This document shows positions 6,068 through 11,495 of a DNA stretch of 11,495 nucleotides, piece by piece. Origin of the DNA: Candidatus Cellulosilyticum pullistercoris. Lineage in GTDB: Bacteria > Bacillota > Clostridia > Lachnospirales > Cellulosilyticaceae. Below the pieces are notes generated by a model. The model had not been told where the DNA came from. It searched no databases and was given only the letters and a program-made list of their open reading frames with translations. Both the position numbers and the translations under genes were made by a program. The stretch spans positions 1 through 11,495 of the forward strand of contig JAHLFQ010000245.1 of the NCBI GenBank assembly GCA_018883705.1, given 5' to 3'. Position 1 is the first letter of the stretch. Every line of letters begins with the position of its first letter.

Positions 6068-7135
6068 CTATTGCTTGCTATTTCCTAACACCTTATATTG
6101 ATTAATCATGTCTAGCTGTTTGATTGTTTCTTCATAATATTGGCTTGAAGCTACTATCTCCGTAAGAGCTCCTGTGACTTCTTCCTTCAATTGCGCTAAA
6201 TACTCAAGAGAGTATCCCATCAAGTTATCATGTACTTTTTCTGCTCCCTGCTCATTAAGTTGAATCTCTTCTTCTATATCTTTGACATAGTTATTAATTT
6301 TTTCTATTTGCTCTTGGAGTGAAAGTGTAGATTGCTTGCTTTCTTTAACATTATCGCCAACTTCCTCTACCTTATTATCTACTTTCTCAATACCTAATGC
6401 CGTTGCATTAACTTCTTCATTTGTTTTTAGAGAAGCACTCTCCAGTGCTGTAAGAAGTTGTATCATATTATCTAGTAATTCTTTGGTACCATCTGATAGC
6501 TTTCTAATTTCTTCAGCTACTACCGCAAACCCCTTACCTGCTTCTCCAGCTCTTGCAGCCTCAATTGAAGCATTTAAAGCTAGTAAATTAGTTTGTTCTG
6601 CAATGGATGAAATACCTGTAATATTACTTGCTACATTCTGTGCTGTTTCTACAAATGTATTTACCTGATTCTTCATGGACTGAGCTGTTGCATTAATTTC
6701 CTTAACTGCACTTGATATAGTTGCTAAAACACTTTCTATTTCTTCCATTTTCGCAACGGAACCTTTAATCTGATCATCCATAGTGACAATTAACTTATCT
6801 ACCTGCATAGCCCTATTAATGATTTCTTGATTACGTATTTTTCTAGCTTCACTTTCTTCAACTAAAGTAAATTTCATATGCTCCAAACTTGCTATTTGTC
6901 TTTCTGCAAATTCCTTACTTAAGTTCATTTGCTGCTCTATCTTTTCTAAACTATTACTTAATTTGCTTCTTTTCTCAATGACTGCCTTAATGTGTGCTTT
7001 AATAGCAAGAAGTTCTTCTACTGTTTCTACTTTTAGTAAGGCTTTCTTACTTTGTTTTATTTCCTCTACTAATTGATCTAATTCCCCTTCTGCAAGCTTT
7101 CTCATCATTTCAATGTGTTGTTTTTTCTCAAACAT
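6068..7135 (-). CDS. Soluble methyl-accepting chemotaxis-type signalling protein
   Basis: The 355-residue product has the cytoplasmic signalling domain of chemoreceptors but no membrane segment, HAMP domain or recognisable sensor fold. The highly conserved hairpin tip that contacts CheW and CheA is at about 179-205: AEQTNLLALNASIEAARAGE followed by AGKGFAVVAEEIRKLS. Long coiled-coil helices flank it (about 110-178 and 215-300). Residues 1-110 are also helical and charged, with heptad-like patterns, and 300-350 form a further helical tail. There is no NWETF-type CheR-docking pentapeptide; the C-terminus is GNSKQ. The start has AGGGGGG (7142-7148) six bases upstream. It follows murG by only 22 bases and ends at a strong terminator, so it is almost certainly on the murG mRNA. 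It may feed a chemotaxis array from the cytoplasm, or act with another partner; what it senses cannot be read. Confidence 0.93.
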   Translation of the reverse strand: MFEKKQHIEMMRKLAEGELDQLVEEIKQSKKALLKVETVEELLAIKAHIKAVIEKRSKLSNSLEKIEQQMNLSKEFAERQIASLEHMKFTLVEESEARKIRNQEIINRAMQVDKLIVTMDDQIKGSVAKMEEIESVLATISSAVKEINATAQSMKNQVNTFVETAQNVASNITGISSIAEQTNLLALNASIEAARAGEAGKGFAVVAEEIRKLSDGTKELLDNMIQLLTALESASLKTNEEVNATALGIEKVDNKVEEVGDNVKESKQSTLSLQEQIEKINNYVKDIEEEIQLNEQGAEKVHDNLMGYSLEYLAQLKEEVTGALTEIVASSQYYEETIKQLDMINQYKVLGNSKQ

Positions 7136-7157
7136 TGTATTCCCCCCTGATTATCAT

Positions 7158-8216
7158 TTACTGATATCTTTGTATTTGTTGCATTACTTTTTGAACTCCA
7201 CTTTGCTTAGTCATTTCTGCCATCTTATTCTTATATTTTCGTCTGTCTTGATAAACTTCATTAAGTCTTTGAATTAAACTTTCACAACTTAAAGCTTCTT
7301 CTTCTAATACTTCACAATAGCCCTTTTTCTTCATGGCCTTAGCATTTAAAATCTGATCTCCTCTACTTGCTGCTGCTGAAAGCGGGATGAGTAAACTTGG
7401 TATATTTAGTGCCATAATTTCAGCAATGGCATTAGCGCCAGCTCTAGAGAGCATCACATCTGTCATAGCAAATAAATGAGGTAGTTCCTCTCCCACATAT
7501 TCAAACTGTTTATACCCTTCTACCTTTAGAAGTTTTTCATCCACATTATTCTTACCACAAATATGAACAATGTTATAATCCTTTGTTAAAATAGGTAGTG
7601 TCTCTCTAAGTACTGCATTAATCTTTCTAGCTCCTAAACTACCTCCCATCATAAGTAAAGTTGGTTTTACTTCACTAAAGCCGCATAATTTATTTCCAAG
7701 CGTTTTATTACCTTTAAATAGTTCCTCCCTAATAGGTGACCCTGTCCAAATTCCTTTCTTCCCTACATATTGTAGGGTTTCTTCAAAATTAACACAAATC
7801 GTTTTAGCACTCTTCATTGCGATTTTATTCGCAAGTCCTGGTGTCATATCTGATTCATGAATAATAACTGGAATCTTTAAGTGGCTCGCTGCAAGTACTA
7901 CTGGTACTGTGACATATCCACCTTTAGAAAAAACAACCTTAGGTTTAAGTTTCTTTAAAATCTTATAGGCATCAAAATAACCTTTAATTACTTTAAAAGG
8001 ATCTTTTAAGTTCTCAACTGATAAGTAGCGTCTTAGTTTACCTGATGATATAGGGTGATACGGTATCTTTTCTTTTTCTACAAGCCCTTTCTCTATCCCA
8101 TTATAGCTTCCTATATATTGGATATCCCATCCATCTGCTTTTAAACTTGGTAATAATGCTAAGTTTGGTGTCACATGTCCCGCTGTCCCGCCACCTGTAA
8201 GTACAATTGTTTTCAA
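7158..8216 (-). CDS. murG: MurG, lipid II-forming N-acetylglucosaminyltransferase
   Basis: MurG adds GlcNAc from UDP-GlcNAc to lipid I on the inner face of the membrane, making lipid II for peptidoglycan. The protein has 352 residues, the family length. The N-terminal GT-B half carries GGGTAGHVTPNLAL (8-21, the GGTxGHxxP lipid/diphosphate loop), FSKGGYVTVP (96-105) and HESDMTPGLAN (120-130). The C-terminal half carries GGSLGARKIN (191-200), the UDP-GlcNAc-site segment SRAGANAIAEIMAL (257-270), and SRGDQILNA (284-292). This pattern matches the B. cereus/clostridial MurG type rather than the dcw-cluster type of B. subtilis. The start codon is TTG at 8216, supported by AAGGAGG at 8226-8232, nine bases away; no ATG lies nearby in frame. 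It stands outside a division/wall cluster, preceded by a degraded gene and followed by a soluble receptor-type gene. Confidence 0.95.
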   Translation of the reverse strand: MKTIVLTGGGTAGHVTPNLALLPSLKADGWDIQYIGSYNGIEKGLVEKEKIPYHPISSGKLRRYLSVENLKDPFKVIKGYFDAYKILKKLKPKVVFSKGGYVTVPVVLAASHLKIPVIIHESDMTPGLANKIAMKSAKTICVNFEETLQYVGKKGIWTGSPIREELFKGNKTLGNKLCGFSEVKPTLLMMGGSLGARKINAVLRETLPILTKDYNIVHICGKNNVDEKLLKVEGYKQFEYVGEELPHLFAMTDVMLSRAGANAIAEIMALNIPSLLIPLSAAASRGDQILNAKAMKKKGYCEVLEEEALSCESLIQRLNEVYQDRRKYKNKMAEMTKQSGVQKVMQQIQRYQ

Positions 8217-8230
8217 CTTTTATATCCTCC

Positions 8231-8422
8231 TTATTTATTTACCCGCTTAATCATAGCTTCAGCTTCTGCATCTGCTATTCCTTTTATAAAAGGTTCTGGT
8301 AAAATATTATTTTCATTTTTAATACATCTAGGTGCAGAAATATTTTCTAAATTAATTGCTCCAAAAGTAGGTGCAATTTGCTTAACAAAGTATAAAAAAA
8401 ACTTATAAATACATTTATACAA
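8231..8422 (-). pseudogene. Remnant of an NAD(P)-dependent malic enzyme gene
   Basis: A 63-codon open frame ends just before the murG ribosome site. From position 8386 it reads VKQIAPTFGAINLENISAPRC, which matches the malic-enzyme block of the form VKxIAPTFGGINLEDISAPRCFEIE (near residues 110-135 of a protein of about 390). The next stretch, NILPEPFIKGIADAEAEA, resembles the C-terminal end of clostridial malic enzymes (IIPxPFD...VA.AVAEAAI). The roughly 200 residues that should lie between them, with the NAD-binding domain, are missing. The first 12 codons (8422-8387) look random, and the ATG has no ribosome site. I therefore read it as a gene shrunk by deletions, not a functional small protein. 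The N-terminal match is strong and the C-terminal match weaker, both from memory of the family. An intact small protein derived from the enzyme is an unlikely alternative. Confidence 0.65.
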
Positions 8423-8503
8423 AGCAGTAGCATTTTAATATTCTGCTCTTTAGTTCTATATATGTACTTATAAGTCCTTTCTTGCCTATTTTCCTACAAT
8501 TTA

Positions 8504-8532
8504 ATAATACGTTTGATTAAATATGAAGTCAA
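8504..8532 (-). promoter_or_regulatory. Promoter of the malic-enzyme remnant and murG unit
   Basis: TTGACT (8532-8527, 5 of 6), a 17-base spacer and TATTAT (8509-8504, 5 of 6) lie on the minus strand. The predicted start near 8497 gives a leader of about 280 bases to murG that runs through the remnant. A ribosome-site-like GAAAGGA lies shortly downstream of the start but has no ATG after it at normal spacing. Confidence 0.75.
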
Positions 8533-8674
8533 CAGGAATTATCGTTTGTTTTGATGTTTATTCCTTAATTTTTAGGCAATACTTAGTATGATTACTGGCA
8601 AAAGGGCATCATTGCTTTTAGATAAGATATATGTTAAAGTCAATGTTGTAAAAAATAGAAAGGAGCCCTTACAT

Positions 8675-10519
8675 ATGTGTGGTTTTTGTGGCTTTGTTAA
8701 CTCGACAATTGAAAATAAAGATTTAATTCTTAAAAATATGATGGATTCTATCGCTCACAGAGGACCGGATAGCTCTGGTGAGTATTCAGATAATACTATA
8801 AATATGGGATTTAGACGTCTAAGTTTCCTTGACCTAGAAGCCGGTGCTCAACCTCTTTATAATGAAGATGGTCGCTATGCTTTAACTTTTAATGGAGAAA
8901 TTTATAACTACCAAGAAATTAGAGAAAGACTCATTGAAGCTGGACATGTTTTTAAAACGCATACCGATTCTGAGGTTCTTATTCACGGCTACGAAGAATA
9001 TGGTAAAGAGCTTTTATCTTACTTACGTGGTATGTTTGCTTTTGTCATTTGGGATAACCAAGAGAAAACTTTATTTGGAGCAAGAGACTTTTTTGGTATT
9101 AAACCTTTTTACTATACTTTAAATAATGATGAATTTATTTATGCTTCTGAAATTAAAGCAATCTTACAACATCCTAATGTAAAAAGAGAGCTTAACGAAG
9201 AGGCTCTTGAAACTTATTTAACCTTCCAATACTCAGCTCTTCCAGAAACTTTCTTTAAAGGTATTTTCAAGTTACCACCTGCTCATTATTTTGAACTTAA
9301 AGATGGCAAGATGGAAATCACTCGTTATTGGGAACCTCATTTTAATGAACGAGAAGGCTCACTTGAAGAGTATGTAGATCTCATTGATAAACAAATGAAA
9401 GAATCTATTGAAGCTCATAAGATTAGTGATGTAGAAGTTGGCTCTTTCTTATCAAGTGGTGTAGATTCAAGTTATGTAGCAAGTTGCTTTGGCGGTGATC
9501 ATACCTTTACCGTTGGTTTTGCTAATGAAAAGTATAATGAAATTAGTTATGCTGAAGACCTATCTAAAGAAATTAATATCCCTAATACAAATAAAGTCAT
9601 TACCCCTGAAGAATACTGGGGCGTTCTTCCTAAAGTACAATATTTTATGGATGAACCTTTAGCTGACCCATCATGTGTGGCACTTTACTTTGTTTGCCAA
9701 ATCGCAAGTCAAACTGTTAAAGGAGTTCTTTCAGGTGAAGGTGCTGATGAATTCTTTGGTGGATATAATATTTATAAAGAACCACTTGATAGTGCACGCT
9801 ACCATAAGTTACCAAAAAGCTTACGTAAAGCTCTAGCTAGCATTGTACAAGCTCTTCCATTTAGTTTTAAAGGTAAAAACTTTATCATTCGTGGAAGCAA
9901 GGATATAGAAGAACGCTTCTTAGGCAACGCTTATATGTTCTCAGCAACAGAGCGTAAAAAACTTCTTAAAGTGCATACTAATGCCCCTGATCCATTTGAA
10001 TTTGTAAAACCAATTTATAATAAAGTTCAAGATAAAGATGACATTACTAAAATGCAATATGTAGATATGCATATGTGGCTTGCAGGCGATATTCTTTTAA
10101 AAGCTGATAAAATGAGTATGGCTAACTCTCTAGAAGTACGTGTACCATTCTTAGACCGTAAAGTATTTGAAGTCGCTTCTAAAGTGCCAACTAAATATAG
10201 AGTCAATAAGGAAAATACTAAGTATGCAATGCGTCTTGCTGCTAAACGCAACTTACCACCTGCAGTTGCTAACAAGAAAAAACTTGGTTTCCCTGTACCT
10301 ATTCGTGTCTGGCTCAAAGAGGACAAGTATTATAATATCGTTAAAGATGCCTTTACTTCTACAACAGCTAATAAATACTTCCATTCAGAGATGCTTGTTA
10401 AGCTTCTTGACGATCATCGTGCTGATAAAGCAGATAATAGCCGTAAGATATGGACAATCTTTATGTTCCTTACTTGGTATAAAGTTTATTTTGAAGATAG
10501 TGATTTTAAAGCTTGTTAA
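8675..10519 (+). CDS. asnB: Asparagine synthetase (glutamine-hydrolysing)
   Basis: The enzyme makes asparagine from aspartate, ATP and glutamine-derived ammonia in the cytoplasm. The true start is the ATG at 8675: AAAGGAG (about 8659-8665) lies upstream, and Cys2 (MCGFCGF) must become the N-terminal nucleophile after Met removal. An in-frame ATG at 8588 would block this. The 614-residue product has an N-terminal class II glutaminase domain (1 to about 200) with HRGPDSSG (28-35), RRLSFLDL (47-54) and NGEIYN (73-78). The synthetase domain has a PP-loop SSGVDSS (260-266) and LSGEGADEFFGGY (352-364). The PP-loop has Ser where most members have SGGxDSS. The sequence most resembles the AsnB/AsnO class of primary-metabolism enzymes, but a role in modifying another acid cannot be ruled out. 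It is alone on its strand, divergent from murG. I saw no T-box and no convincing promoter. Confidence 0.93.
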   Translation: MCGFCGFVNSTIENKDLILKNMMDSIAHRGPDSSGEYSDNTINMGFRRLSFLDLEAGAQPLYNEDGRYALTFNGEIYNYQEIRERLIEAGHVFKTHTDSEVLIHGYEEYGKELLSYLRGMFAFVIWDNQEKTLFGARDFFGIKPFYYTLNNDEFIYASEIKAILQHPNVKRELNEEALETYLTFQYSALPETFFKGIFKLPPAHYFELKDGKMEITRYWEPHFNEREGSLEEYVDLIDKQMKESIEAHKISDVEVGSFLSSGVDSSYVASCFGGDHTFTVGFANEKYNEISYAEDLSKEINIPNTNKVITPEEYWGVLPKVQYFMDEPLADPSCVALYFVCQIASQTVKGVLSGEGADEFFGGYNIYKEPLDSARYHKLPKSLRKALASIVQALPFSFKGKNFIIRGSKDIEERFLGNAYMFSATERKKLLKVHTNAPDPFEFVKPIYNKVQDKDDITKMQYVDMHMWLAGDILLKADKMSMANSLEVRVPFLDRKVFEVASKVPTKYRVNKENTKYAMRLAAKRNLPPAVANKKKLGFPVPIRVWLKEDKYYNIVKDAFTSTTANKYFHSEMLVKLLDDHRADKADNSRKIWTIFMFLTWYKVYFEDSDFKAC

Positions 10520-10546
10520 TCAATTCGATACTTTTAGCTTAATATG

Positions 10547-10591
10547 TATAAATAAAAAAGAGATTGCTAAGCAATCTCTTTTTTATTTATA
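10547..10591. terminator. Bidirectional terminator between asnB and the convergent membrane-protein gene
   Basis: A perfect 21-bp stem (10547-10567 with 10571-10591) closes on a three-base loop TAA. The core AGAGATTGC/GCAATCTCT is flanked by A-rich and T-rich runs, so it gives a U-tract on both strands. It begins 28 bases after the asnB stop and ends 33 bases before the stop of the minus-strand gene. Confidence 0.95.
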
Positions 10592-10624
10592 CCCTTTATT
10601 ATCTTGTATTTTTCTTTATCATTT

Positions 10625-11314
10625 TTATTCAGACAAGAACCTAACTTGCTCCTTATCATTCCAAAGAACAACCTCAAAATTTTTTCTTAACATATTAATC
10701 CTTTTAGATTCATCTAACTTTCCTTCTAAAGTCAATTTAATAGTTCTTTGCTCTTTAGGTGCTAAATAGTAATCTTCTAAGCTCTCAAACTCTCCGTTAA
10801 GATTATTTCCACTTTCAGGTAAGATCACTTTAACTTTAAAAGGACCTACTGTTTGATTAGAACAATTGATAAGCGTAATATGCCCCTCTGTTTTATAACT
10901 GGTCATTCCACCTTCAGATGTATTAGAAAAATTAAACTCCATTAAAGCATCTCTATCAAGGTAAATCGCATCCAATCCAGACTCTAGCATTTTAATTGTT
11001 TGTACAACCTTTGGATTTATAGCATCTATAAGTACTATAAATATTAATGTCCATATAAAACATTTCCCATCCTTATTAAAAATACGCCATCCTTTAAGTG
11101 AGTAAAGCTTTCTAAACACATTATAAATGAGAATAATAAGGACGATGCCTCCTAAGTAAAATGTTATCCCCCTAATTTTAATAATCGGTAAGATCCTATT
11201 AATCCATGACATAGGATGATGATTCGTATTCATTTCTAAAATAGCAGCCACAATTAACAAGCCTATACAGATTATAAATTCACGCTTTTCCTTATCTCTA
11301 CTACTCCCCTTCAT
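10625..11314 (-). CDS. Unrecognised membrane protein with three N-terminal helices and an extracytoplasmic beta domain
   Basis: I do not recognise the family. The 229-residue product starts with a basic tail (MKGSSRDKEKR) and has three hydrophobic segments at about 13-28, 51-67 and 85-99. By the positive-inside rule the N-terminus is cytoplasmic and the C-terminal 130 residues lie outside. That part begins with a helical linker (101-125) and continues as a predicted beta-sandwich: EFNFSNTSEGG, GHITLINCSNQTVGPFKVKVILPES (about 144-168) and the strand-rich REQ/IKLTLEGKL region near 190-200. This resembles domains found in bacterial surface or adhesion proteins and in DUF-type membrane proteins. 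The only extracellular cysteine is C151. AAGGGGG (11322-11328) lies seven bases before the ATG. It ends at the terminator shared with asnB, and the gene upstream on the same strand is separated by 116 bases holding a hairpin. Confidence 0.8.
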   Translation of the reverse strand: MKGSSRDKEKREFIICIGLLIVAAILEMNTNHHPMSWINRILPIIKIRGITFYLGGIVLIILIYNVFRKLYSLKGWRIFNKDGKCFIWTLIFIVLIDAINPKVVQTIKMLESGLDAIYLDRDALMEFNFSNTSEGGMTSYKTEGHITLINCSNQTVGPFKVKVILPESGNNLNGEFESLEDYYLAPKEQRTIKLTLEGKLDESKRINMLRKNFEVVLWNDKEQVRFLSE

Positions 11315-11351
11315 TATAATTCCCCCTTACTTAACATTTCTATATAACACT

Positions 11352-11383
11352 AAAGGATGGATATTCCTATTAATCCATCCTTT
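11352..11383 (-). repeat. Inverted repeat upstream of the membrane-protein gene, possible weak terminator
   Basis: Arms AAAGGATGGAT (11352-11362) and ATCCATCCTTT (11373-11383) form a perfect 11-bp stem with a ten-base loop. It lies 47 bases past the stop of the minus-strand gene at the window edge, so it may end that transcript. The T-run after the stem is short on the minus strand (TTTAGTGTTATAT), so termination would be incomplete. Confidence 0.6.
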
Positions 11384-11430
11384 TAAAGCCATTATTTTTT
11401 CTCTTATGTCCTCTTATTCGATTTCCGCTA

Positions 11431-11495
11431 TTATAACTTTAATTTATGCCATATTGCTTCAAGTTCTTCTATGGTGGTATCCATATTAGATGATT
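11431..11495 (-). CDS. C-terminal end of an unidentified protein (cut by window edge)
   Basis: One minus-strand frame is open from the window edge to a TAA at 11431-11433 and encodes the last 20 residues, SSNMDTTIEELEAIWHKLKL. The composition is that of a normal amphipathic C-terminal helix, and the stop is followed 47 bases later by a hairpin, which fits a gene end. The pattern 'leEleaiW.k.K' resembles the C-terminus of MazG-type nucleotide pyrophosphohydrolases, but 20 residues are too few to assign a family. Its start lies outside the window. Confidence 0.5.
   Translation of the reverse strand, partial: SSNMDTTIEELEAIWHKLKL

Noticed and set aside
6336..6668. Plus-strand open frames opposite mtnN, the MCP gene and the tocopherol-cyclase-like gene
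   Set aside because: They are antisense shadows of well-supported genes, with no ribosome sites and low-complexity Ser/Leu/Thr-rich translations.
8466..8475. Ten-base palindrome ACTTATAAGT downstream of the murG-side promoter
   Set aside because: It is short and AT-rich, expected by chance in such sequence, with no second copy in a meaningful position.
8588..8674. N-terminal extension of asnB by 29 residues
   Set aside because: The catalytic cysteine must be residue 2, and the ribosome site lies just before the ATG at 8675.
8533..8674. T-box or other riboswitch in the asnB leader
   Set aside because: The leader is short and I see neither the T-box AGGGTGGNACCGCG sequence nor a terminator/antiterminator pair.
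11431..11493. Similarity between the partial protein's LEAIWHKLKL end and VEAIWQKMK in the HMA-like protein, suggesting a paralogue
   Set aside because: Nine residues of amphipathic helix are too little evidence; a MazG-type end fits equally well.

Overview
This is an AT-rich chromosomal window from a low-GC Gram-positive bacterium, most likely an anaerobic member of the Clostridia. The signs are the codon use, strong AGGAGG-type ribosome sites, a MurG of the type seen in Bacillus cereus and clostridia, a TTG start on murG, a small DUF5658 membrane protein and a tocopherol-cyclase-family protein. I cannot name the genus from sequence alone. No rRNA, tRNA, CRISPR array, insertion sequence or phage gene was seen.

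Layout. 1-339 (-) is the N-terminal end of a secreted protein cut by the window edge. 566-1258 (-) is mtnN with its own promoter. 1353-2744 (-) holds a two-gene unit: a tocopherol-cyclase-like protein followed by a small protein with an HMA-like fold. 2894-4224 (+) holds two membrane-protein genes, DUF5658 and DUF368 (PopT-type undecaprenyl-phosphate translocase family). They run convergently into pyrG (4244-5854, -), and one long perfect palindrome serves both ends. 6068-8216 (-) is murG followed by a soluble chemoreceptor-type protein, preceded by a short remnant that reads as broken malic enzyme. asnB (8675-10519, +) is divergent from this unit. It converges on an unrecognised three-helix membrane protein (10625-11314, -). 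The last 65 bases carry the C-terminal end of another minus-strand gene.

Function. Most genes are housekeeping: CTP and asparagine synthesis by glutamine-dependent amidotransferases, lipid II synthesis (MurG), probable carrier-lipid recycling (DUF368) and S-adenosylhomocysteine/methylthioadenosine breakdown (MtnN). Both MurG and DUF368 concern the undecaprenyl carrier cycle, but they lie in separate transcription units.

Novelty. I did not find a clear new multi-gene system. The parts most worth following are the tocopherol-cyclase-like/HMA-like pair, the DUF5658-DUF368 pair, the malic-enzyme remnant whose promoter may now drive murG, and several unusual signals: shared terminator and stop codons, AGGGGG ribosome sites, and a palindrome on the mtnN promoter.
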